From CAZHUN01 sp043801115 (lineage in GTDB: Archaea > Iainarchaeota > Iainarchaeia > Iainarchaeales > UBA10191), in contig JAZDMJ010000006.1 in NCBI GenBank assembly GCA_043801115.1, positions 1 through 12,712 of the forward strand: a stretch of DNA of 12,712 bases, given 5' to 3'. A program made the position numbers and the translations under genes. Positions 5,206 through 12,016 of this stretch are shown piece by piece (the first letter of the stretch is position 1; each line of letters begins with the position of its first letter). The notes under the pieces were generated by a model. The model saw only the letters and a program-made list of their open reading frames with translations, searched no databases and was not told the origin of the DNA.

Positions 5206-7296
5206 TTAATGAGAAGCCCAGTTGAGCTTGATGACTTGCGCTTTCGCCTTTTGCTCTTGGCGGTAGTTGTAGAACCCGTACACGAGCAGCAATGCAATGA
5301 CGAGCACGCCCAGCCACAACAGGTTTCCGCCCAGCACGGCAAAAGCGGCTCCAATGGCTTGCGCGAGGCCGTTCGCGTTCGGAGCGAAAGAAATTGTTTT
5401 GGACACTTTTTGGCCGTTCGCGTTGACAAACTGTACAATAGCTGTGCGCGTTTCCGAATTGGCCTTGTCAGGAACAATGCGCACGTTCACGCTGGCGGTT
5501 TTCCCTTCACTCAAGGAAATATTCCGGCTTCCTTCCGCTTTCCATCCGGCAGGGAGCAGGAAAACGATTTCGCCCGTTTGTTCGGCGTTGGAATAGTTTC
5601 CCACAACCACATTCACGTCATAGCTTCCGTCCCAATTGGAAGAAACTTTCGCATTCAATTGCACGTTCAAAGCAGAAGGCTGCGGAGTAGGAGAGGGAGA
5701 AGGCGTCGAAGTTTGAATAATTTTCGTCAACGTGCTTTGCATTCCCTTTTCGGGAACTTGCACGTCGTAAATGACCCACGCGCTCGCGTCTTTCAAATTG
5801 GAAACCGTTACTAGTACATTTTTCACTTCGTTCGCTCCCAGCGCGATAGCAACAGGATCTACAATCACTTGACTTCCGCTCAAGCGAACGACAATAGATT
5901 CGTCGAACTCGTTGACCAACGCCATCCAATAACTTCCGCTCTGGTTCACTTCAAAATTTTCGGGCGCCAATACTTTCACGCTCAAACCGCTCAAATCCTG
6001 CACTCCATTGTCCTGCACGGAAACCGTAAAACTGGGAGAGGCAATGCGGTTGAAAGCGCACGAATTTCCGTCCTGGAAATAGCCCGAAATTTTCAACGCA
6101 ACGGTTCCGCTCCCGTGCTTTCCGTCCAACGCGTTAATTGCAATGTTAAAGCTTCCCTCGCTTTGCGCGTTCACGCGGATGTTCGCGTTTTGAGCGACCG
6201 CGTTGAACAATCCCGAATCCTCTTGTACAATCGCACTGTTGATGGAAAACCACTTGCTTCCATTGTTTTTGACAATAATGGGAACGTATGCGGTTTCTCC
6301 TTCTACAACACTCACATTTTCCGCCTGCACTTCAATGTCCGAACAATTCGTCGGAGTGGAAGTTGTTTCATAGGCGGAAGTCAGGGAGAGCACAGTCGAA
6401 GTGGAAGCCATCGCTTCCTTTACCGCGTTTACAATGTCGGACAGCGAGAAAGCGGAAGAAGTGGTTTGGGTTTGGGGAACTTCCACTTTTGCGGAAGCCG
6501 AAACCGTTTCAACATTTTCCGCCTGCGCTTGGTTTACGATGAACGAAAAATTTTCCCGCGTGTCTTCAAAACCGCATTGCTTTCCCGAAGCGAAATATCC
6601 TTTGACGGCAACGCTCGCGCCGAACATTCCGCTCTTTTCGCTTTCCGCGTTGAATTGGACTTGGGCGGAATCGTTTCCAGTTACTTTCGAATCAAATCCC
6701 GCGCTCCAAATGGAGAGAGAGGGAGAAGCCCATTCTGTTTTTTGAATGTAAAACGTTTCGGGGCTGTTGTTTTCGACGTCAAAACTTTGAGAAGCTGTTT
6801 CGCCAGCGCCCGCGTACACGGTTTGCGTGCGAATGTCGATTTCTCCGCACGAGGGAACGGGTTTTACTTGGGCGACAGTCGGAGAAACAACTGGGTATGT
6901 ATACACGTAAGGGTCAATGGAATTGTAATAAACGGGGCCGTTCCAGTACGCGTTCGGGTAATAGTAGTAATTGTACTGGGAATTGTACCAGTAGCCGTCC
7001 TGCCACGCCCAATACGCATTGGCCGCGAAATAGCTTCCGTTGGAACTGTAATACCATCCCGCGGGATACTCATACCAGGAGTTCAAGTAGGAAAAGCGGA
7101 AGTTGGAAGGGAAATAGTAATAGTCATTGTACGAATAGGCCCAGGGAGAAGCGGCATACGCGTAATAACCATTGTCCCAAGTCTCAAAATACACATTTCC
7201 GGGACCCCAGGCCACGTAAAAATTGTCGGCTGCTTGGACGAAACAGGCCAGGGCGAGAAACGCCACTCCGATGAGTACGAGTTTGGAGAGTTGCAT
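5206..7296 (-). CDS. Large secreted, membrane-anchored surface protein with Tyr/Trp-rich region
   Basis: The 696-residue protein has a signal peptide (about 1-23, LVLIGVAFLALACFVQA core). Residues 24-137 are extraordinarily aromatic (30 Tyr, 9 Trp, 6 Phe). Two homologous domains of about 106-110 residues start at Cys150 and Cys318; each has a second Cys (241, 413) and a GYF-x2-G-x2-C-x-F motif. They are joined by a Ser/Thr-rich linker (256-317). A third beta-rich domain spans about 428-527, followed by a PSPSPTPQP linker and a fourth, NEW3/CARDB-like domain (about 542-637). A transmembrane helix (about 658-678) leads to a short basic tail. Several N-x-S/T sequons are present. I chose the ATG at 7296 over the upstream in-frame GTG at 7311 because it follows GGGGG and lies about 26 nt from a perfect TATA box. 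Surface location is well supported; function (adhesion, envelope layer, substrate binding) is unknown. Confidence 0.9.
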   Translation of the reverse strand: MQLSKLVLIGVAFLALACFVQAADNFYVAWGPGNVYFETWDNGYYAYAASPWAYSYNDYYYFPSNFRFSYLNSWYEYPAGWYYSSNGSYFAANAYWAWQDGYWYNSQYNYYYYPNAYWNGPVYYNSIDPYVYTYPVVSPTVAQVKPVPSCGEIDIRTQTVYAGAGETASQSFDVENNSPETFYIQKTEWASPSLSIWSAGFDSKVTGNDSAQVQFNAESEKSGMFGASVAVKGYFASGKQCGFEDTRENFSFIVNQAQAENVETVSASAKVEVPQTQTTSSAFSLSDIVNAVKEAMASTSTVLSLTSAYETTSTPTNCSDIEVQAENVSVVEGETAYVPIIVKNNGSKWFSINSAIVQEDSGLFNAVAQNANIRVNAQSEGSFNIAINALDGKHGSGTVALKISGYFQDGNSCAFNRIASPSFTVSVQDNGVQDLSGLSVKVLAPENFEVNQSGSYWMALVNEFDESIVVRLSGSQVIVDPVAIALGANEVKNVLVTVSNLKDASAWVIYDVQVPEKGMQSTLTKIIQTSTPSPSPTPQPSALNVQLNAKVSSNWDGSYDVNVVVGNYSNAEQTGEIVFLLPAGWKAEGSRNISLSEGKTASVNVRIVPDKANSETRTAIVQFVNANGQKVSKTISFAPNANGLAQAIGAAFAVLGGNLLWLGVLVIALLLVYGFYNYRQEQKAKAQVIKLNWASH

Positions 7297-7317
7297 ACCA
7301 ACCCCCCGCACTGAACC

Positions 7318-7325
7318 TATTTAAA
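7318..7325 (-). promoter_or_regulatory. TATA box of the surface-protein gene
   Basis: The minus strand reads TTTAAATA, a full match to the archaeal TATA consensus, centred about 26 nt before the ATG at 7296. The transcript should start at or next to the ATG. Confidence 0.7.
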
Positions 7326-7383
7326 CCTATCCCTTATTCACCGCACAAAGTGAGTATTATTCGTTGTTTGCCGAAAATTCCGC

Positions 7384-7391
7384 TTTTATAC
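7384..7391 (+). promoter_or_regulatory. TATA-like box of the S66 peptidase gene
   Basis: TTTTATAC lies about 25 nt before the ATG at 7413. It forms a divergent promoter pair with the surface-protein gene within the 116-base gap 7297-7412. Confidence 0.55.
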
Positions 7392-7412
7392 TTTTCCGCC
7401 CTATTTTGGAGC

Positions 7413-8411
7413 ATGAAACTCATCAAGCCCGTCGCGTTGCGTTCGGGTGATTCTGTTCGCATCATCACGCCTTCCGACAGCGCGGTTGCGTTTGGAAGCG
7501 CGTCCCAGCAGCGCGCGGAAAAAGTTTTGAAGTCCATGGGGTTGCGCGTTTCTTTTTCGAAAAATTTTGGAAAAAGCGACGGGCACACAGGCGGAACCAT
7601 TGAAGAACGGCTGAATGATTTCATGGAAGCGTTCGAAGATGATGAGGTGCAATGTGTCATGCCGCTTTATGGCGGTTTTAATGCCAACCAACTGCTTCCC
7701 TTTATCAATTTCAAAACTATTCGAACGCACGACAAAACATTCATTGGCTTTTCGGACATTTCCTGCCTCAATTTGGCCATACTGGCCAAAGCGGGGGTCG
7801 TCAATTTTTCAGGGCCTTGCTTTTCTACTTTTTCCCAGCCCGAACTGCCCGAATTCACGCTCCGCCATTTTCGCGCCGTCGTCTTTGACGGAGCCTGCGA
7901 CGCGTTTGACTCTTCCGAACGGTTTGCCGAGGACGCGTGGTGGAAAAGCGATTCGCAAACCCGCGAGTGGAAAACCAATCCCAGTGTTCAAACTCTCCGC
8001 AAGGGAAAAGCGAGCGGCGTGCTGGTCGGCGGAAACCTTTCCACGACGGCCATGCTGTGCGGAACTCCCTTCCTGCCCAAAATTTCAAACCCGCTGGTTT
8101 TTTTGGAAGAAGACCACGAAGGGCGGCCCGTCATTTTCGACCGCCAATTCCACCAACTGCTCCAAGCGGGCTTTTTCAAAAACGCCCAAGGACTCTTGCT
8201 AGGACGTACCGAAACAGCCGCGGGATTTTCTTTGCAAGATTCTCTGGCCCGCATTGTACTGCCCGCCACGCAAAAAGCAGGCATTCCCGTCCTTTCCGAA
8301 ATGGATTTCGGACACACCGACCCCTTGCTGACCATTCCCCTCGGAATCCGGGCCGAACTCGACGCAACGTCGAAAAAAGTGCGCCTGCTCGAAAGCGCGG
8401 TTTTACCATAA
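7413..8411 (+). CDS. S66-family peptidase (LD-carboxypeptidase / MccF-like)
   Basis: The 332-residue serine peptidase of MEROPS family S66 cleaves LD-peptide bonds in murein peptides (LdcA) or acyl-sulfamoyl-nucleotide antibiotics (MccF). The N-terminal domain has SGDSVRIITPSD (11-22). LYGGFNANQLLPFINF precedes the nucleophile motif GFSDIS, with Ser114. VGGNLSTTAMLCGT and FLEEDHEG supply the catalytic Glu (about 232), and FGHTDP holds the catalytic His301. All triad elements are present, so the enzyme should be active. The ATG at 7413 is preferred to an upstream in-frame GTG (7350) because the homologous region begins here and a TATA-like box sits 25 nt upstream. Archaea lack murein, so detoxification or processing of imported bacterial peptides is more likely than wall recycling; that is inference. 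Confidence 0.92.
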   Translation: MKLIKPVALRSGDSVRIITPSDSAVAFGSASQQRAEKVLKSMGLRVSFSKNFGKSDGHTGGTIEERLNDFMEAFEDDEVQCVMPLYGGFNANQLLPFINFKTIRTHDKTFIGFSDISCLNLAILAKAGVVNFSGPCFSTFSQPELPEFTLRHFRAVVFDGACDAFDSSERFAEDAWWKSDSQTREWKTNPSVQTLRKGKASGVLVGGNLSTTAMLCGTPFLPKISNPLVFLEEDHEGRPVIFDRQFHQLLQAGFFKNAQGLLLGRTETAAGFSLQDSLARIVLPATQKAGIPVLSEMDFGHTDPLLTIPLGIRAELDATSKKVRLLESAVLP

Positions 8412-8413
8412 CC

Positions 8414-8420
8414 CATTTAT
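8414..8420 (+). promoter_or_regulatory. Weak TATA-like element before archease
   Basis: CATTTAT is centred about 25 nt before the archease ATG, inside the 31-base gap after the peptidase stop. The spacing is right but the match is weak. Archease could equally be read through from the peptidase gene. Confidence 0.35.
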
Positions 8421-8442
8421 TCCAAAACAATCTACTTTCCAT

Positions 8443-8871
8443 ATGCCTTTTCGCGTACTGGAAAAAGACAGCGCGGCCGACATTGCCTTGGAAGCCAGCG
8501 CCCCCTCGCTTGCCATGCTCTTCGGAGAATGCGCGCTGGGCGTGGAAAACCAAATGGCCGACATTGCCACGCTCGCGCGCTCCCGCTCGGTTTCCTTCTC
8601 CCTATCCGCCCCCGAGCCCGAAAAATTGTTGTTCCAATTTTTGAACGAACTCTTGTTCTTCAAGGACGCCCAACAACTGCTCTTCGGCAAAATCAGCGTC
8701 CAAATCGACGAAAAAGGCGGAAAATGGACTTTGACGGCCAAATGCTGGGGAGAAAAAATCAACCCCAAAAAGCACGAACTCTTGAACGACGTGAAAGCGT
8801 GCACGTTTCACGGCCTTTCCGTGCAAAAGCAAGGAAAAAACTGGAAAGCGCGCGTGCTCTTGGACGTGTAA
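8443..8871 (+). CDS. Archease, RtcB ligase activator
   Basis: Archease speeds guanylylation of RtcB and allows multiple ligation turnovers. The 142-residue product has the usual family length. It shows the N-terminal acidic motif (DSAAD, 9-13), the helix with LLFQFLNELLFFKD (about 62-75), the WGEKINPKKHELLNDVKA block (about 102-119) that aligns with the family WGE-x3-P-x-KH region, and the C-terminal ARVLLDV with the conserved Asp141. The family N-terminal motif is normally DHTAD; here the His-Thr pair is Ser-Ala, although the second Asp, thought to bind metal, is kept. It is directly followed by rtcB, its known partner, 29 nt downstream. Confidence 0.95.
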   Translation: MPFRVLEKDSAADIALEASAPSLAMLFGECALGVENQMADIATLARSRSVSFSLSAPEPEKLLFQFLNELLFFKDAQQLLFGKISVQIDEKGGKWTLTAKCWGEKINPKKHELLNDVKACTFHGLSVQKQGKNWKARVLLDV

Positions 8872-8872
8872 A

Positions 8873-8878
8873 TTTAAA
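8873..8878 (+). promoter_or_regulatory. TATA box of rtcB
   Basis: TTTAAA directly after the archease stop is centred 25 nt before the rtcB ATG at 8901. There is no Shine-Dalgarno in the 29-base gap. This suggests rtcB has its own leaderless transcript in addition to any read-through. Confidence 0.6.
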
Positions 8879-8900
8879 ACCTTCAAAGCATCACTCTTGC

Positions 8901-10340
8901 ATGCCCTCTGCCTTCCAGTCAGTTTCGGATTCCGTGTTTGAAATTTCAAAACAAGGAAGCATGCGCGTTCCTGCGCGCATTTTTGCGACCAAAAAACTAT
9001 TGGACGGAATTGACGGGAATGCCATTGACCAGCTTAAAAATATGGCTACTCTTCCCGGTATCCAAAAATATGCCATCGGTCACGGAGACATGCACTCCGG
9101 CTATGGTTTTTGCATTGGGGGCGTGGCAGCATTTGATCCAAAAGAAAACGGAATCATTTCCCCTGGGGGGATAGGTTTTGATATAAATTGTGGGGTCCGC
9201 TTGGTTAAAACCAATTTGACCTTGAAAGAAGCAAAGCCCAAACTGAAAGAACTCATTGACGTTTTGTTCAGGGAAATTCCTGCAGGGGTGGGTGGAAAGG
9301 GAAAATTGCGCGTGGAGCAGGGCGAGTTGCGCGAAGTGTTGGAAGAGGGCGCGGAGTGGAGTATTCGAAAAGGACTGGGAGTGAAAGCGGATTTGCAGTG
9401 CACGGAAGAGGGCGGAAAAATGAAAGAGGCGGATGCGGATACAGTTTCTTCCAAAGCCCTTCAAAGGGGAATGCCCCAAATCGCGACGCTCGGAAGCGGC
9501 AACCATTTTCTGGAAATCCAGGAAGTGCGCGAAATTTTTGAACCCGAAATCGCCAAAACATTTGGACTGGAAAAAGGCCAAATTGTAATCATGCTGCATT
9601 CGGGCAGCCGCGGCTTCGGCCACCAAGTGGCAACCGATTATTTGGATGTCATGCTTTCCGCGATGCAAAAATACAAAATCGACGTTCCCGACCGCCAGCT
9701 CGCGTGCGCGCCCATTGAAAGCGAGGAAGGGAAAAAATATTTTAGTGCAATGGCGTGCGCCGTGAATTTTGCTTTTGCAAATAGGCAGAGCATGACGCAC
9801 TGGATCCGCGAAGGGTTTGAAAATGTTTTCCATCAAACAGCGGAAGAATTGCAGATGGATTTGCTTTACGATGTTTGCCATAACATTGCGAAGTTTGAAG
9901 AACACAAAATCGACGGAAAAAACAGGAAAGTTTTGGTGCACCGAAAGGGCGCGACGCGCGCCATGCCCGCGGGGCGCAAGGAGAATCCTTCCCTGTTCGA
10001 AAAAACGGGCCATCCCGCGCTCTTGCCCGGCTCGATGGGTACGGCCTCTTTCGTGCTTGTTGGAACGGAAAAGGGATTGGAGGAAAGCTTTGGCAGCGTG
10101 GCCCACGGCGCGGGAAGAGTCATGTCCCGCCACGGAGCCATGCGGCAAAAAACGGGCGAACAAGTGCTGAAAGAACTTGAAGCAAAAGGGGAAATTATCC
10201 GCAGCACTTCAATGAAAGGATTGGCGGAAGAAATGCCCGAAGCCTACAAGGACATCGAAGAAGTTGCATTGAGTATTGAACGTTCCGGAATCGGAAAAAA
10301 AGTGGCGAAAATGGTTCCGTTGGCAGTAACAAAAGGCTAG
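8901..10340 (+). CDS. rtcB: RNA-splicing ligase RtcB
   Basis: GTP- and Mn-dependent ligase that joins 2',3'-cyclic phosphate to 5'-OH RNA ends; it is the archaeal tRNA-exon ligase. The 479-residue product is full length and has no intein. Family blocks appear in order: ATLPGIQKYAIGHGDMHSGY (49-68), GGIGFDINCGVR with Asp94/Cys97, LGSGNHFLE with Asn201/His202/Glu205, LHSGSRGFGHQ with His233, YDVCHNIAKFEEH with His327, LPGSMGTASFVL, and VAHGAGRVMSR with His402, the residue that is guanylylated. These correspond closely to the metal and GMP-His ligands of Pyrococcus RtcB. The start at 8901 gives the normal N-terminus; a larger open frame upstream overlaps archease and is not used. It is paired with archease and ends overlapping a convergent lipoprotein gene. 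Confidence 0.98.
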   Translation: MPSAFQSVSDSVFEISKQGSMRVPARIFATKKLLDGIDGNAIDQLKNMATLPGIQKYAIGHGDMHSGYGFCIGGVAAFDPKENGIISPGGIGFDINCGVRLVKTNLTLKEAKPKLKELIDVLFREIPAGVGGKGKLRVEQGELREVLEEGAEWSIRKGLGVKADLQCTEEGGKMKEADADTVSSKALQRGMPQIATLGSGNHFLEIQEVREIFEPEIAKTFGLEKGQIVIMLHSGSRGFGHQVATDYLDVMLSAMQKYKIDVPDRQLACAPIESEEGKKYFSAMACAVNFAFANRQSMTHWIREGFENVFHQTAEELQMDLLYDVCHNIAKFEEHKIDGKNRKVLVHRKGATRAMPAGRKENPSLFEKTGHPALLPGSMGTASFVLVGTEKGLEESFGSVAHGAGRVMSRHGAMRQKTGEQVLKELEAKGEIIRSTSMKGLAEEMPEAYKDIEEVALSIERSGIGKKVAKMVPLAVTKG

Positions 10341-10765
10341 ACGCCAGCGTTCATGATGAGGTCGATTTCGAATTCGTCCGAATAGTAATTGGCTCCGTCC
10401 ACGACTGCGTGCGCTCTCGCAAAAATAGTTCCAACTGCTCTGGGCGCTTGCAAGCTGACCACGAAAGAGTCGGGCGTGCTTCCTTGAAAGATGTTGCTCG
10501 TAAATGCGTAGTCGTTCGAGTCCATTGCGTGCGAAACCGAATCCCAGTCTACAGAGGTATGCGTAATATTTCCAGCGCTTCCTCCTTCCACTTTCCACGA
10601 AATCGAAAATGTTTCTTCCGTCACCGCAAGAGAGGGTTTGGACAATATTGAAATTTTGACGGGCGTTGGATTGTTGAATGTATTCTGGTCGACAACGGGA
10701 GTCGTGCATCCTGCGAGCAACAAAACAAGCAAGGCCATGCATCCGAATGCGATTTTCCAATTCAT
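10337..10765 (-). CDS. Small lipoprotein with an Ig-like domain, unknown function
   Basis: The 142-residue product has a Lys-containing head, a hydrophobic core (MALLVLLLAG) and an LAGC lipobox with Cys20. A short Asn/Pro/Thr-rich spacer (21-34) and one beta-rich domain of about 105 residues follow (VKISILSKPSLAVTEETFSI onward, FVVSLQAP, TIFARAHAVVDGANYYSDEF). The alternating beta pattern resembles a single Ig-like/CARDB fold. It is membrane-tethered and extracytoplasmic; its role is unknown. The ATG at 10765 lies about 28 nt from a TTTAAA element. Its TAG stop overlaps the rtcB TAG through a shared CTAG, so the two genes converge with no intergenic terminator. Confidence 0.88.
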   Translation of the reverse strand: MNWKIAFGCMALLVLLLAGCTTPVVDQNTFNNPTPVKISILSKPSLAVTEETFSISWKVEGGSAGNITHTSVDWDSVSHAMDSNDYAFTSNIFQGSTPDSFVVSLQAPRAVGTIFARAHAVVDGANYYSDEFEIDLIMNAGV

Positions 10766-10790
10766 TAGAGCTATCCAGCAACAAAAAGCG

Positions 10791-10796
10791 TTTAAA
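10791..10796 (-). promoter_or_regulatory. TATA box of the small lipoprotein gene
   Basis: TTTAAA (minus strand context GTTTTAAACGC) is centred about 28 nt before the ATG at 10765. This is consistent with a leaderless or nearly leaderless message. It lies in the 72-base gap behind the next upstream gene. Confidence 0.5.
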
Positions 10797-10837
10797 ACAG
10801 AGTTAATTCTATGTCAATTTGAAACGGGCAGTTCGTC

Positions 10838-11599
10838 TCAAGGTACTTTCGGCTTTCCGCCCATTCTCTGCCTGTAAGCTTCTCTTTCAGCGCCTTCTGG
10901 TCTCCAATTGCGGAATTTTATTCCTTCTCTTTTTCCTTTTGGCATTCTTGTTTGCCTGTATCGGGCGCCTTTTGGTTCTCGGTAGATTCCCGCCTGCGTT
11001 TTTACAACGATGTCAATATTATGCACGATTTTCCGCAAAATAATTGTCCTGAAATATTTTGCTTCTTTTGTTGTCTCTAAGTCGCTTTTAAACCAGAAAT
11101 ACCCTATGTTTTCCCGCGGAACTGACTGAACCAAACGCTCAGCAGAATACTCGCTTTCCATATCTGGCATATATTGGGCAGGAAACTCGATAGCAAAATA
11201 GTTTCCAAATTTGCGATGTGGAAATATTGAAATCAAGTGGCCGCCATGTCTTTCAGCTATTCTGGCTTTTAATTTTTCTGATGGCACGCTTGAAACAGTT
11301 CTCTTATCTGTGTGTGTTTCAATAAAAAAAACATTTTTGCCGTTGTATTTTTCATAAATTTCTTTCGTTGTTTTTTGCTCTAAATCATCCATGTCCTTGT
11401 AATATGTTCTTTTGCTTTCTGCATAATTCTTTTTTACCAAAGAGTTTATTGTTTTTTCTTCTGGCACTGGAACAATTTCCACTTCGAACCCGATTTTTTC
11501 AAGCATTGGCTTGATTTCTTCCACATATTTGCTTGCCACTGGGCTTTCGCTGGGGTGAACGCCAGTTACAAAAACTATTTTTAGCTTCTCTCTCGCCAT
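10838..11599 (-). CDS. Putative M14-like zinc carboxypeptidase/deacylase with basic tail
   Basis: This 253-residue protein is not firmly recognised. The N-terminus reads LKIVFVTGVHPSESPVA, a beta strand followed by H-P-S-E (His15, Glu18). It resembles the H-x-x-E zinc motif of succinylglutamate desuccinylase/aspartoacylase (M14) enzymes, where the motif is usually GxHGNE. FFIETHTD places a third possible zinc ligand at His96. NYFAIEFPAQ offers a catalytic Glu at about 138. The order and spacing fit M14, but the usual arginine motifs are not evident. The last 55 or so residues (from AGIYREPKGARYRQ) are very rich in Arg, Lys, Gly and Pro, suggesting nucleic-acid or ribosome contact. The middle of the gene is AT-rich with A/T-ending codons, unlike its neighbours. 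The ATG at 11599 lies about 27 nt from a TAATTAATC element. Confidence 0.85.
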   Translation of the reverse strand: MAREKLKIVFVTGVHPSESPVASKYVEEIKPMLEKIGFEVEIVPVPEEKTINSLVKKNYAESKRTYYKDMDDLEQKTTKEIYEKYNGKNVFFIETHTDKRTVSSVPSEKLKARIAERHGGHLISIFPHRKFGNYFAIEFPAQYMPDMESEYSAERLVQSVPRENIGYFWFKSDLETTKEAKYFRTIILRKIVHNIDIVVKTQAGIYREPKGARYRQTRMPKGKREGIKFRNWRPEGAEREAYRQRMGGKPKVP

Positions 11600-11618
11600 G
11601 AATGTATTTTGGCAAGAA

Positions 11619-11629
11619 GTGATTAATTA
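11619..11629 (-). promoter_or_regulatory. Weak TATA-like element of the M14-like gene
   Basis: The minus strand reads TAATTAATC about 25-28 nt before the ATG at 11599, in the 52-base gap after S10. The spacing is typical but the match is only moderate. No terminator hairpin is seen after the S10 stop. Confidence 0.35.
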
Positions 11630-11651
11630 GACTGATGGGCTTTGAAAGAAG

Positions 11652-11963
11652 TCAATTTTCCTTTAACTCGATTTCCACGTGCACGTTTTCGGGAATTTCC
11701 ACGCGCATAATGTGTCTCAAAGTTCGTTCATCCGCTTGAATGTCAATCATTCGCTTGTGCACGCGCATGTGCCATCTTTCGAACGATTCCGTTCCGCCCC
11801 CGTTCGAACTCTTGCGCGTGGCAATGACCATTTTTTTGGTCGGAAGGGGAATCGCTCCCGAGTGTTTGACTCCCGTCCGTTCGGCCACTTCCAGAATCTG
11901 TTTCGAAATTTGATTGAGCAGGGAGTAGTCCGTGCAACTCAGCTTGATTCTGGCTTTCTGCAT
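11652..11963 (-). CDS. rps10: 30S ribosomal protein S10 (uS10)
   Basis: S10 is a 30S head protein. The 103-residue product starts MQKARIKLSC, as archaeal S10 does. It contains GVKHSGAIPLPTKKMVIATR (about 35-54), then ESFERWHMRVHKRMIDI and a C-terminal IEIELKE-type strand. In-frame GTG and ATG codons upstream (11972, 11969) could extend it by 2-3 residues. They form part of a GTGAT Shine-Dalgarno for the start chosen here, and homologues begin at MQKAR. It follows EF-1alpha, as in most archaea, ending the str-type operon. The 112-base gap to EF-1alpha contains two strong inverted repeats. Confidence 0.97.
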   Translation of the reverse strand: MQKARIKLSCTDYSLLNQISKQILEVAERTGVKHSGAIPLPTKKMVIATRKSSNGGGTESFERWHMRVHKRMIDIQADERTLRHIMRVEIPENVHVEIELKEN

Positions 11964-11995
11964 TTTCATCACGTAAAGGGTGAAAACGCTTTTCT

Positions 11996-12016
11996 CTGCG
12001 AAGCTTTTTTTCGCAG
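11996..12016 (-). repeat. Inverted repeat upstream of S10
   Basis: CTGCGAA (11996-12002) and TTCGCAG (12010-12016) form a perfect 7-bp stem with a 7-nt loop. It is the S10-proximal of two adjoining hairpins in the EF-1alpha/S10 gap, about 32 nt before the S10 start. Confidence 0.55.

Noticed and set aside
5869..7314. Plus-strand frame of about 481 codons opposite the surface protein.
   Set aside because: Arg/Val/Ile/Gly-rich repeats are the mirror of Tyr/Asn/Gly codons in the real gene. The true gene has a signal peptide, domains, an anchor and a TATA box.
7350..7412. GTG-started N-terminal extension of the S66 peptidase.
   Set aside because: It would put the TATA-like box inside the coding region. 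The homologous region begins at the ATG at 7413.
8529..8900. Upstream extension of the rtcB frame by 124 codons.
   Set aside because: It overlaps archease in another frame. RtcB homologues start at about 8901 and a TATA box fits that start.
8997..10163. Minus-strand frame of about 388 codons opposite rtcB.
   Set aside because: RtcB is unmistakable on the plus strand; the antisense frame has no start signal or recognisable domain.
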